Shown here: positions 45,757 through 53,946 of the stretch, piece by piece
How positions within the stretch are numbered: the stretch's first letter is position 1
Layout of the letters: each line of letters opens with the position of its first letter
Assembly (NCBI RefSeq): GCF_027924965.1
Contig: NZ_AP027056.1
Span: 1,736,001 to 1,800,000, forward strand
Direction of reading: 5' to 3'
Length of the DNA stretch: 64,000 nt
From: Limnohabitans sp. TEGF004
GTDB taxonomy: Bacteria; Pseudomonadota; Gammaproteobacteria; Burkholderiales; Burkholderiaceae_C
Translations under genes and position numbers: made by a program
The notes under the pieces: model-generated
The model's input: only the letters and a program-made list of their open reading frames with translations
Told to the model about the DNA's origin: nothing
Database searches by the model: none

Positions 45757-48075
45757 CTAATTATCGTTGTAGGGGTAGCTGCGATTAGGGAAATTGGTGG
45801 GCTGTTTGATGTCGATACCCGCAAAGCCCCGAACGCCCATGGAGTTGCGCCACTTGTCGAAACGTCGCGTGATGAGGGCATCAGAAAATCGGCGTTGTGT
45901 GCCCACGAACTCACCGCTCATCTCGGCCCATTGCTTCCAATCGTTGAAGAGAGTCACCGTCAGCGCTTTGTCATTGGCTCCAAGCTTGCAGCGCTCATCC
46001 ATCCAACGCCCCATGGCGTCTTCGCCCTCGAAATATTCATCCGTGGCACTGGTCACCGAGAGAGGTTGCTTGAGCCCGATCTGCTGCCAGAGCAAACAAC
46101 CCTGTAGCGCCCAAGCCAAGATGCCGTCACGCTCAGAGAGCAACTTCTCCGTGAGCAAGGGGTCACGTTTCTCAGGAGGCACCGTGATCGTGAAAGGGAT
46201 CAAATGCATGCGACGACGCATCGCCTCATCGATGTTGCGAATGGCAGGCTTGTGATTGCCCGCAATCAAGAGCTTGAACTGAGGTGGGTAGGTGAAGAAG
46301 TCTTGGTGCATCAGTCGAGCCGTCACCAAGTCACCACCTGTGATGGCTTTGATCTTGGATTCGTTCCAACGCCTGCCCTGCTCGGTTTCTGTGGCCGAGA
46401 CGAAGCGTGCGCCACGCAAGCCCGCAAGGTCTGTTGGGTGACGATCTGAGCGTGTTTCCATGAACGTGTCCATGGGAGCGTTAGCCGCGTAATCACCCAA
46501 GATGGTTGAGATGACGTTGACGAACACGGACTTGCCGTTTGCCCCTGTGCCATACAAGAAGAACAACGCGTGCGTGCTGATATCGCCCGTGAGGCAGTAG
46601 CCCACCACGCGTTGCAAGTACAGCTGCAACTCTTTGTCGCCTCCCGTCACGTTCTCAAGGAAATTAGCCCACACGGGGCTCTCGCCTTTGGGTGTGGCTG
46701 TGGTGACCTTGGTCATGCGTCGATCGCGCCTGTGCGGCCCCATTCCGCCACGCCTGAGGTCAATGATTCCACCAGGCGTATTGAGCAACCAAGGATCGGC
46801 ATCCCACTCCTCAACGGTCGCACTGTGACGTGGGTCGGTGCGAACGATGCGTTCAATCGCAGACATGGTGCTCGATCCAGCCAAGCGGGACTTGAGTCTT
46901 GGCGTGTCTGCTTTGTAGGACGCGGCACGACAAACCGTTCGACTCAGGTGATGCACGTAGAGCGACTTGTCGATGTTCCAGCGCACGCCATTCCACACCA
47001 ACCATTTGCCCCATGGTGAACAAAACCGCCAGTCCTCACCAAACTGACGCGTAAACGCCATGGCCAAGCCATCTTCTGTGGTGTAGTCCAATCCATCCAC
47101 AATGTCTGTTGCCATGTTCTCGTCGGCTTGACGCACAACGGGCATGCGGTCGCCTGCCGCGATAAAACCAGCGACATCGAATCCTTCTACGCGCGCATCG
47201 GCCACATCCCAGCCTTCAGGTTTTTCCTCTGGGGGCTGGAGAATCGCGCAGCTGAGTGCCCCCGCAAGCAGGATGGCTTGTGACGCACGGTCCGCATAGT
47301 CCCAACCAGGCTTGTCGCGGTCAGGCCAGATGAGCACATGCTTGCCAGCAAGTGGTGTCCAGTCAGTTTTATCCACGGGCGCATTAGCACCGTGCATGGC
47401 AGTCGTGGCGCACACGCCCAACTCAATGAGCGCTTGAGCGCACTTCTCACCCTCGACCAGAACGATTCGCTCGGCGTACGAGATTCCGGGTTGGTTGAAC
47501 AAGGGACGCGGGTCAGGGGGGGCCATCTTGCGACGTTTCACATCCCATGGACGAAACTCTTTCTTGCCGGGTTCAGGGTCATAGCGGTAGACCACCGCAA
47601 TCAGCTTGCCTGATGCATCTTGGTAGTCCCACTTGGCAGTAGCGGGCCCAAGTTCATCGACTGCAGGCGTTTTGGCCTTGTCTTTACTTGGGGGGCGTTG
47701 CGGCAGTGAGTCCACTCGACCCAGTAAATCCTTGGCACGTTTGAGCACATCCGGGAAATGGGTCTGTATGTTGAGCTGGTAGTGACGTGCAATCAGATCG
47801 AAGATGTCACCACCCTCACCTGTTGCGCGGTCAGTCCACAGTCCTGCTTTGGGGCCTGAGAGCAGCAACTCCAAACTGTCACCTGGGCCGCCCATCACAT
47901 CGCCCACCAAGTACTTGGTGTTACGGCGTTTGCCTGCTGGCCAAATCTCAGCGATGAGAGTGCTCAGGCGTTCAAGCAAGGCTTGTCGGATGTCATCTTT
48001 TTCGCGCGAGATATCCGTTTTAGGTGGAATCGTTTTGCGAAACGCCTCTTGGGCGGGGTCGTTGAAATCAAGCAT
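45757..48075 (-). CDS. phage primase-helicase (D5/P4 type)
   Basis: A 772-residue replication protein. A Toprim-like VLVEGEKCAQAL is near residues 205-216, a DUF5906/D5_N-like middle follows, and the SF3/D5 helicase has Walker A GTGANGKS at about 508-515 and ATETEQG/KLLIAGNHKP motifs after it. ATG at 48075 was chosen since it overlaps the preceding stop by 8 bp and starts MLDFNDPAQEAF; the longer frame has no support. It primes and unwinds phage DNA. Confidence 0.9.
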   Translation of the reverse strand: MLDFNDPAQEAFRKTIPPKTDISREKDDIRQALLERLSTLIAEIWPAGKRRNTKYLVGDVMGGPGDSLELLLSGPKAGLWTDRATGEGGDIFDLIARHYQLNIQTHFPDVLKRAKDLLGRVDSLPQRPPSKDKAKTPAVDELGPATAKWDYQDASGKLIAVVYRYDPEPGKKEFRPWDVKRRKMAPPDPRPLFNQPGISYAERIVLVEGEKCAQALIELGVCATTAMHGANAPVDKTDWTPLAGKHVLIWPDRDKPGWDYADRASQAILLAGALSCAILQPPEEKPEGWDVADARVEGFDVAGFIAAGDRMPVVRQADENMATDIVDGLDYTTEDGLAMAFTRQFGEDWRFCSPWGKWLVWNGVRWNIDKSLYVHHLSRTVCRAASYKADTPRLKSRLAGSSTMSAIERIVRTDPRHSATVEEWDADPWLLNTPGGIIDLRRGGMGPHRRDRRMTKVTTATPKGESPVWANFLENVTGGDKELQLYLQRVVGYCLTGDISTHALFFLYGTGANGKSVFVNVISTILGDYAANAPMDTFMETRSDRHPTDLAGLRGARFVSATETEQGRRWNESKIKAITGGDLVTARLMHQDFFTYPPQFKLLIAGNHKPAIRNIDEAMRRRMHLIPFTITVPPEKRDPLLTEKLLSERDGILAWALQGCLLWQQIGLKQPLSVTSATDEYFEGEDAMGRWMDERCKLGANDKALTVTLFNDWKQWAEMSGEFVGTQRRFSDALITRRFDKWRNSMGVRGFAGIDIKQPTNFPNRSYPYNDN

Positions 48076-48370
48076 GTGCAGCCTCGCTTCCTTGAGATTG
48101 GCGAGATGACTCAGACGCAAGTTGGTCTTGTGCTTCCTTTGCTTGCGCCGCCAACAGTTCACCGAGTTGCGCATGCCACACCCGTAACTCATTCAAGCGA
48201 TAGCGCACGAGCTTGTTGATGTAGTAATGCGGGATTTGCAGCTTCTTGCGCTTGTAGGGATTTCGGAAAAAGTAAAACGGCAGATTGAATGCGACTGCCG
48301 CTTGCTCAGACGAGAGCATGGTTTCAAAGTTCGGACTGGCGTTTGTGTTTCGGGGTATTTGATTTGTCAT
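48068..48370 (-). CDS. small DNA-binding-like phage protein
   Basis: A 100-residue protein. Residues 18-60 (MLSSEQAAVAFNLPFYFFRNPYKRKKLQIPHYYINKLVRY in part) resemble a winged-helix region of AlpA or terminase-small type, followed by a long charged helix. It is coupled to the primase gene by an 8-bp overlap. It may load the primase or regulate it. Family not identified. Confidence 0.65.
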   Translation of the reverse strand: MTNQIPRNTNASPNFETMLSSEQAAVAFNLPFYFFRNPYKRKKLQIPHYYINKLVRYRLNELRVWHAQLGELLAAQAKEAQDQLASESSRQSQGSEAAHA

Positions 48371-48466
48371 GGCAAAAGCTCTCCCTGCTGACCGTTGGCA
48401 CGGTCAGCATCAGGTTTTTAAAATTGGATAAAGCGCAGCAGCTAGTGCTGCGTTTGGGTTGCGTGT

Positions 48467-48898
48467 CTAGCCGTAGGACTCTTGGCCAAGCATTCGCAAA
48501 GGCGGGTACTTGCTTGCCTCATGCGCTTGCACCATCGCTTCGACATAGGTGGTGACAACCGCGTTGATCAGAAGCAAAGCCTCCTCCTGTGAGTAAGTAC
48601 TCAGCGCGCGGTCCATGCCCACTTCGTTCGCTGCCTCGCCCAAGGGTTTTAGGCAACGATGCATGGCGGCCATCTCAGCTTCGGAAGGATCAATCACATT
48701 GCCCTCCTTCACTGAGGTGCGCGCATCGCCACGGTTGAGCAAACGCACACCAGCTTCGTAGAGTTTGTGAAAACACCGCTGGCAACGCTGCGAACAAAAC
48801 ACCCAGTCGACGGGGTAGCGTGCTGCACGTCCCACCTTGAATCGAATGTCTGCATGACCGAAGCCTCTGGCCTGCCGTGAACACACCCAACACTTCAT
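48467..48898 (-). CDS. DUF6511 zinc-binding protein
   Basis: A 143-residue protein with an N-terminal treble-clef-like zinc site: CWVCSRQARGFGHAD (Cys3/Cys6) and FCSQRCQRCF (near 35-43), characteristic of DUF6511. The C-terminal part is helical. ATG at 48898 is used because family members start MKCWVC; a longer frame begins seven codons earlier. Function unknown; it travels with phage replication genes. Confidence 0.75.
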   Translation of the reverse strand: MKCWVCSRQARGFGHADIRFKVGRAARYPVDWVFCSQRCQRCFHKLYEAGVRLLNRGDARTSVKEGNVIDPSEAEMAAMHRCLKPLGEAANEVGMDRALSTYSQEEALLLINAVVTTYVEAMVQAHEASKYPPLRMLGQESYG

Positions 48899-48934
48899 GA
48901 CTGCGCGTTTGCTCACCATGTGTCTCGACTTGAC

Positions 48935-49642
48935 TTACTGAGCCCATGAAGGACGTCCCTGTGTGCTGGGTACTCGCGTTTGGGTGGAGTACCCCGTGGG
49001 TGGGTAGTTCGATGGAGGCAAGTTAGCAGGCGGCACGTGTGACACGGGGACAGCCGCAGCGGGTGCACCACCATTTGATCCACCATGCCCTGCTGCTTGC
49101 GCCTTGGCCAAGATCAGATCGGCATAGTCTTTATGGTCAGGCTCAATCACCATGCGGATGATGTTGCGCAGCTCACCCTTGCCGTCTTTTTCAACACCGA
49201 TGCGTGCGGGGAACTCCACGCCATCGAGATCTGCAAAGCCTCGGATTTGTCGCGCATGCGCCGCCTCGGGTGAGTTGTCATCCGGGTGAATGTTGCGCGA
49301 GCTGTTGAGCACCGCCTTGATAAAGCTGCGCCCCATTTGTCCCCATGTGGGTCCTTTGTTGGAGTGCAAGCCAACATTGCTCCAGATCTTGCGTTTGGCA
49401 AATTGACCATGCAGCACAACAAACTCACACGACAGGAAAACGGCTCCCGTTTCATGTGAAGCAGTTGCGTAGCCGCCAGTCCATCCGCGCTCAGGTTCGT
49501 CGTAACCACCAGGCTTGATGGTCATACGCACCACGGCTTGGGTACCTTTGGGAATCAGGTCAAAGCCACTTTGTTGGGCTTCGGCGTCGTTGAAATCGCT
49601 CCAGCTGCTGGGAGCGCTATGGGTGTGTTGTTCTGGGTACAT
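48935..49642 (-). CDS. putative ssDNA-binding phage protein
   Basis: A 235-residue protein. Residues 20-150 show a strand-rich domain with VVLHGQFAKRKIWSNVGLHSNKGPTWGQMGRSFIKAVLNS, like the DUF669 group of phage recombination or ssDNA-binding proteins. The C-terminal 60 residues are Pro/Gly/Ala/Ser-rich and end in a short tail. The start is ATG at 49642; the longer frame upstream reads through the next gene and is unlikely. The identification is tentative. Confidence 0.6.
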   Translation of the reverse strand: MYPEQHTHSAPSSWSDFNDAEAQQSGFDLIPKGTQAVVRMTIKPGGYDEPERGWTGGYATASHETGAVFLSCEFVVLHGQFAKRKIWSNVGLHSNKGPTWGQMGRSFIKAVLNSSRNIHPDDNSPEAAHARQIRGFADLDGVEFPARIGVEKDGKGELRNIIRMVIEPDHKDYADLILAKAQAAGHGGSNGGAPAAAVPVSHVPPANLPPSNYPPTGYSTQTRVPSTQGRPSWAQ

Positions 49643-49679
49643 ATGTAAATCCAATGAATGTGTGAATGAGGGGGTTGAT

Positions 49680-50165
49680 TCAGAGCTGGACTTCGCCGAC
49701 CCAACGAATCTTGAATTGAGGCTCGGTGACAAGCTCTTGGCGCGCGGGCTGGAAAGCAGCACGAAGCAATGGATGCCACTTGGCATAGTCCTCCTCGGAA
49801 ACTGACAAGTGAACTTCCATGAAGTCCTGCACGCGGTCCCCGGCTGCGACCATGCGGTCGGCGATTTGGGTGAGGTGTTCCTGATCCCAGACGATCTCTT
49901 TTGCTTGCGAGACATCAATCTGCAAGTCACCGTCGTCAATACGGAAACGTGCTGACTCCTCCTCACCAAAGTTATTGGCTTGTCGGATTTGTTCGTCGTA
50001 GCGTTGTTCAAGACCACGGTTAATACGACCACGCATCTGGATGGTCCAGTCATGGAGTTCTTGCACCGCATGGCTAAACTGAGCCAGTTGGTCTTTGGGG
50101 AGTCGGCTGATTTGGTTGGCCGAGAGGTCAGGCAAAGCGGCCTGGTGGAGTTGGAGGTGGTTCAT
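49680..50165 (-). CDS. hypothetical phage protein (161 aa)
   Basis: A 161-residue acidic, helix-rich protein, not recognised. An N-terminal coiled-coil-like part (SANQISRLPKDQLAQFSHAV) is followed by IDDGDLQIDVSQAKEIVWD. GAGGAG stands six bases before the ATG at 50165. It lies between the HTH gene and the ssDNA-binding candidate, so a role in replication or recombination is plausible. Confidence 0.65.
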   Translation of the reverse strand: MNHLQLHQAALPDLSANQISRLPKDQLAQFSHAVQELHDWTIQMRGRINRGLEQRYDEQIRQANNFGEEESARFRIDDGDLQIDVSQAKEIVWDQEHLTQIADRMVAAGDRVQDFMEVHLSVSEEDYAKWHPLLRAAFQPARQELVTEPQFKIRWVGEVQL

Positions 50166-50175
50166 GTTTGGCTCC

Positions 50176-50448
50176 TCAGCTTGCGACACGTTGTGAAGTT
50201 GAGATGTGTTGCACGAAGTTCTCGTACGCCTCAATCGCGTTAACGGTGTAGGTCACGCGCTTGCCGAGCTTTAGATAGTGAGGACCACGACCTTCGGTTC
50301 GCCAGCGCTGCAGAGTCTTTGGACTCATGCCCCAACGAGAAGCCAAATCAGCCTCGGTGAAGACCATTCGCTCGGCAGGCAGAGCATCTTGACCTGGTGT
50401 GCCGAGAGGGGAAGTGCGCCCGGTTCGGGCAGGTGTTGCAGACCGCAT
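50176..50448 (-). CDS. excisionase/AlpA-like HTH protein
   Basis: A 90-residue protein with a MerR-like winged HTH (FTEADLASRWGMSPKTLQRWRTEGRGPHYLKLGKRVTYTV in part, residues 30-68) of the HTH_17/excisionase type. AAGGAG lies five bases before the ATG. It is the first gene of the leftward phage operon and may be an excisionase, an activator or a control protein. No integrase is next to it. Confidence 0.8.
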   Translation of the reverse strand: MRSATPARTGRTSPLGTPGQDALPAERMVFTEADLASRWGMSPKTLQRWRTEGRGPHYLKLGKRVTYTVNAIEAYENFVQHISTSQRVAS

Positions 50449-50793
50449 ATTTACTCCTTTGATTTAGTAGAGGGACAACGGCTCTATTTCAGGAAATCAA
50501 TGGAGAACTGATAAGGAACTGATTGGTGAACTTATGCGAAAACTCCAGTTCGCCAATCTTGCGGACGGCTGCTAAACATTACAGTCCCAATCGACCACAC
50601 GTGCCAATCCGTCGTGACCGACAATTCATACCACCGAGTCAAACCACGTGACTAATGTTTAAAAATGTGATAGATCTGGCCAAGATAGACTGGCGTAGCC
50701 AATCTGTCCTTCACTCAATTAACTAGATTGCAATTTTTCTTCTCGTCATTATTTACTTCTAACTCATCAAAGCCCTACAAGGAATTGTCCAAA
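50449..50793. other. phage/host boundary region, candidate regulatory repeats
   Basis: About 345 bp between the leftward phage operon and the rightward EamA gene. GAACTGAT is repeated at 50505 and 50516 (11-bp period), and GCGAA/TTCGC arms frame 50536-50553. These could be operators of the phage operon. No tRNA, integrase or clear attachment repeat is seen, so the exact phage end is undefined. Confidence 0.4.
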
Positions 50794-51834
50794 GTGAATC
50801 ATGATGTTTTCTATGCTTTGCTCGCTGCGACGCTCTTTGGAGCAAGTACACCGTTTGCAAAGCTCTTAGTCAGTGACGATGCTCCAGTGATGCTGGCTGG
50901 ATTGCTTTACCTTGGTAGCGGTATTGGTCTAGCTCTACTTCGAATCATTCGCGACCGAGGCTGGCAGTCTCCAAACCTTGGTGCTGCCGAATGGCCTTGG
51001 CTCTTAGGCGCTATCTTGTTTGGTGGTGTGCTGGGGCCTGTCGCTCTTCTATTGGGCTTGGGCTATACAACTGGCTCGGCTGCCTCTTTGCTACTTAACT
51101 TAGAAGCTGTGCTGACTGCTGTGATTGCATGGGTAGTGTTTCGAGAAAGCGCAGACAAACGCATCGTGCTTGGTATGGTGGCCATCGTTCTTGGCGGCAT
51201 CGCCCTGTCTTGGCAAGCAGATGCTTATGCCAGCTCGAATTTGCTTGGCCCCGTATTGATTGCCTTGGCTTGCCTTTGCTGGGCCATCGACAACAATCTA
51301 ACACGTAAAGTGTCTGCCTCGGATGCCTTGTTCATTGCTGGTATCAAAGGATTGATCGCAGGCACCGTCAACTGCGTACTTGCCTTGCTCTTGGGTCTGT
51401 CGTTACCAGCCGTTCTTGTGGTTTTCTCAACCATGACACTAGGATTGATAGGTTATGGCTTGAGCCTTGTTTTGTTTGTTCTGGCGTTACGTGGCTTAGG
51501 CACAGCTCGAACGGGTGCTTACTTTTCAACGGCCCCCTTCATTGGTGCAGCCATATCGGTGGTGCTGATGGACGAGGCAACGGGTGGGCTTTTTTGGCTG
51601 GCGGCTTGTCTGATGGCGGTGGGTGTCTGGATTCACCTCACCGAGCACCACGAACATGAGCATCACCATGAATCACTTGACCATGAGCACGGTCACACGC
51701 ATGATGTTCATCATCAACATACCCACAACTTTGCGTGGGATGGGCAGGAGCCTCACAGTCACAGGCATGTGCATACCGAAGTGATCCACAAACACCCACA
51801 CTATCCAGATATTCACCATCGACACACTCACTGA
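50794..51834 (+). CDS. EamA/DMT-family transporter with His-rich tail
   Basis: A 346-residue integral membrane protein with about ten hydrophobic segments and the two EamA halves (ALLAATLFGASTPFAKLL at the start of the first). The last 66 residues hold 26 histidines in HxH and HHxH patterns, a likely metal-binding cytoplasmic or periplasmic tail. EamA proteins move varied small solutes; with this tail and the metal genes nearby, metal export is likely (inference). GTG at 50794 has AAGGA ten bases before it; a TTG at 50728 is less likely. Confidence 0.85.
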   Translation: MNHDVFYALLAATLFGASTPFAKLLVSDDAPVMLAGLLYLGSGIGLALLRIIRDRGWQSPNLGAAEWPWLLGAILFGGVLGPVALLLGLGYTTGSAASLLLNLEAVLTAVIAWVVFRESADKRIVLGMVAIVLGGIALSWQADAYASSNLLGPVLIALACLCWAIDNNLTRKVSASDALFIAGIKGLIAGTVNCVLALLLGLSLPAVLVVFSTMTLGLIGYGLSLVLFVLALRGLGTARTGAYFSTAPFIGAAISVVLMDEATGGLFWLAACLMAVGVWIHLTEHHEHEHHHESLDHEHGHTHDVHHQHTHNFAWDGQEPHSHRHVHTEVIHKHPHYPDIHHRHTH

Positions 51835-51935
51835 CTATCTACAAAATTAGAAAGCAACGAATGGCCAACAACAGTTCGCCGCTACCTGATTGGTACTCAG
51901 CGCTTCTGATGACTTGGATGTTAAAATCATAAGCG

Positions 51936-52040
51936 TCACTGGGAATAGCCGCTCTCATTTTGAAGAGGCTTACGTCAACACACTTGACCATACGGTCATG
52001 GCGTAAGCAGCCCAAAGCCTGGCAAGACCTTTGACCATGA
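51936..52040 (+). ncRNA. yybP-ykoY (Mn2+) riboswitch candidate
   Basis: The leader of the Gdt1/MneA gene carries motifs of the yybP-ykoY riboswitch: CACTGGGAATAGCCGC at 51937-51952 (like the GGGGAGUAGC loop), ACGTCAACACACTTG near 51973-51987, and CTGGCAAGACC at 52019-52029 (like the AGGCGAGACC loop). That riboswitch senses Mn2+ and precedes Mn exporters of exactly this family. Bounds are approximate. Confidence 0.75.
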
Positions 52041-52102
52041 TGCCTCCATAAGGCTGGAGATGCGTCGTGGTCATTTGTCTTTGATCCAGCCTTGGAGCTT
52101 TT

Positions 52103-52681
52103 ATGGAATCCCTTCTCGTCTCTACTGGTGCTGTTGCTCTCGCCGAAATCGGAGACAAAACCCAACTCCTTGCGTTCATTCTGGCGGCAAGGTTCAAAAA
52201 ACCAATACCAATCATTGCTGGCATTCTCATTGCGACGATCATCAACCATGGTCTTGCAGGTGCTCTTGGTGCATGGATTACCTCTACAGTTAACCCAGAA
52301 ACATTACGTTGGGTACTTGGATCCTCATTCATTTGCATGGCAATTTGGACAATGATTCCAGATGAGATCGAAGAAGATGAAACACAAGTTGCAAAACGTT
52401 TTGGAGTGTTTGGCGCAACACTGATCACCTTCTTTTTGGCTGAGATGGGCGACAAAACTCAAATCGCAACAGTGGCAATGGCAGCGCACTATTCAACACC
52501 TCTGTTGGTTGTAATTGGAACTACGCTTGGTATGTTGATTGCGGATGTACCTGCTGTCTTCGTGGGCGATAAGCTCGCTGACAGAATTCCAATGCGACTT
52601 ATTCACTCCATTGCTGCTGGTGTTTTCGCTGTGTTGGGTATCGCTACATTGCTAGGTGCTGGCTCAGGTTTTGGGTTCTAA
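52103..52681 (+). CDS. Gdt1/TMEM165 (UPF0016)-family Mn exporter
   Basis: A 192-residue, six-segment membrane protein with the two signature motifs EIGDKTQ (15-21) and EMGDKTQ (114-120) of the UPF0016/Gdt1 family, whose bacterial members (MneA) export Mn2+. A yybP-ykoY-type leader lies directly upstream, which agrees with Mn-dependent induction. GGAG is five bases before the ATG. Confidence 0.9.
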   Translation: MESLLVSTGAVALAEIGDKTQLLAFILAARFKKPIPIIAGILIATIINHGLAGALGAWITSTVNPETLRWVLGSSFICMAIWTMIPDEIEEDETQVAKRFGVFGATLITFFLAEMGDKTQIATVAMAAHYSTPLLVVIGTTLGMLIADVPAVFVGDKLADRIPMRLIHSIAAGVFAVLGIATLLGAGSGFGF

Positions 52682-52696
52682 GTTTAGGTATCGGCA

Positions 52697-53083
52697 ATGA
52701 GATTTCTACAGGCCATTCGAGTTTGGGCAAAGAAAATCAAAAGAGACAGCGTGACCCTATGGTTCGCTGAAAAACATCCCCGCACGCCTAAATTGATAAA
52801 GTTTTTGGGTATGTTTGTGGTGGCGTACGCACTGAGTCCTATCGACCTCATTCCAGACTTTATTCCTGTGCTGGGTTATCTTGATGATGTGATCTTGTTG
52901 CCAGCACTTATCTGGTTAACGGTGAAGCTGTTGCCGATGGACATCTTGATTGTGTGTCAACAACAGGCAGATGACTGGATGCAGGAGAAGCAAGCCAAGC
53001 CAACTAGCCGTTGGGGAATTGTGTTTGTTGTTTCAGTTTGGGCGGTGACGGCGGTTGTGCTTTGGAATTGGGTATCGTTCTAG
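52697..53083 (+). CDS. DUF1232 (YkvA-like) membrane protein
   Basis: A 128-residue protein with the DUF1232 core [30 protein letters not shown] at about 47-76 and a second hydrophobic segment at 105-125. The family is widespread, function unknown. It follows the Gdt1 gene by 15 bp and may share its Mn-responsive transcript. Confidence 0.85.
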   Translation: MRFLQAIRVWAKKIKRDSVTLWFAEKHPRTPKLIKFLGMFVVAYALSPIDLIPDFIPVLGYLDDVILLPALIWLTVKLLPMDILIVCQQQADDWMQEKQAKPTSRWGIVFVVSVWAVTAVVLWNWVSF

Positions 53084-53139
53084 GAACGACTTCAAATTTA
53101 AACTTCCAAAGCTGGGTTATCTTTTTTAAAAGCTCAAAT

Positions 53140-53466
53140 ATGAAAACACTATTTCTCTATTTCGCTACGGCCGTAGCTGAAATTGTTGGCTGCTACCTAC
53201 CTTGGTTCTGGCTACGGCAGGGAGGATCCATTTGGCTTCTCATACCCGCATCGATTAGCTTAGCTTTGTTCGCTTGGCTACTGACTTTGCATGACGCCAC
53301 CTCTGGGCGTGTTTATGCTGCCTACGGTGGGGTCTACATCAGTGTTGCCATAGTCTGGCTCTGGCTTGTTGATGGCGTTCGCCCATCAATCTGGGATGTG
53401 GCTGGTGTTGCAGTGGCATTGGCTGGAATGAGCATCATCGCCTTTCAACCGCGTTGGGAGTTTTGA
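53140..53466 (+). CDS. YnfA-family small membrane protein (UPF0060)
   Basis: A 108-residue, four-segment membrane protein with the YnfA pattern [19 protein letters not shown] at 8-26 and [19 protein letters not shown] at 62-80. YnfA-type proteins resemble SMR transporters and have been linked to drug or cation export. ATG at 53140 was chosen as it gives the normal family length; the longer frame overlaps the upstream gene. Confidence 0.9.
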   Translation: MKTLFLYFATAVAEIVGCYLPWFWLRQGGSIWLLIPASISLALFAWLLTLHDATSGRVYAAYGGVYISVAIVWLWLVDGVRPSIWDVAGVAVALAGMSIIAFQPRWEF

Positions 53467-53541
53467 ATAACTTCATTGGCCAATTGGGGAAATACAAACA
53501 AGCAAGTAGAAAGTAACCTTTGCACATGATTTTTTGACAGA

Positions 53542-53925
53542 TTATTTGAGCGTGAATCGCACTGTTGCCACTTTGGAAGTGTTGATGACTTGCACAACTA
53601 TCTTTGTTCCGACAAGCGTATTGAATTTTCCAACGGCTTCAAGTTTGTCGCCCGTTGGTTTTAGTTCAACCTCTTGCTTTTCACCACCTGAAAGCATCGT
53701 GACTTTGGCTGAAGCTTTAGTGATATTTACAGGCTTACCGTGATCGCGCAGATAAAGTTGCAAAGCATCGGCTCTTGCCACAAATTCATATTCAATGTCC
53801 TTCACCTCAGTAACCACACCTCCATGCATTGGTTGGGCATTGCCATGACTATGACCTTCTCCGGCTGCGAATGCGGCAGTGCTCAACAGCAAACTCAGAA
53901 CAATCGCAAATTTTTGGAATTTCAT
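53542..53925 (-). CDS. periplasmic protein of the efflux cluster
   Basis: A 127-residue exported protein. The signal peptide ends about AFA-AG (residue 20) and the mature N-terminus is AGEGHSHGNAQPMHGG, a His-rich potential metal site. The rest is a beta-sandwich-like domain of the kind that follows HME-RND genes. It is the last gene of the leftward operon. It may be a periplasmic metal chaperone. Confidence 0.7.
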   Translation of the reverse strand: MKFQKFAIVLSLLLSTAAFAAGEGHSHGNAQPMHGGVVTEVKDIEYEFVARADALQLYLRDHGKPVNITKASAKVTMLSGGEKQEVELKPTGDKLEAVGKFNTLVGTKIVVQVINTSKVATVRFTLK

Positions 53926-53946
53926 TTCTGACCTTTCATTTATAAA

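Noticed and set aside
48076..48192. N-terminal extension of the primase frame
   Set aside because: It would overlap most of the preceding gene, is Arg/Cys/Trp-rich, and the ATG at 48075 has the usual 8-bp overlap.
49643..50071. N-terminal extension of the ssDNA-binding candidate
   Set aside because: It is antiparallel-free but lies in another frame over a gene with a strong ribosome site; the composition is not protein-like.
50449..50727. tRNA or attachment site at the phage end
   Set aside because: No cloverleaf or CCA-type 3' end, and no long identical repeat shared with the 15.5-15.9 kb region could be seen by eye.
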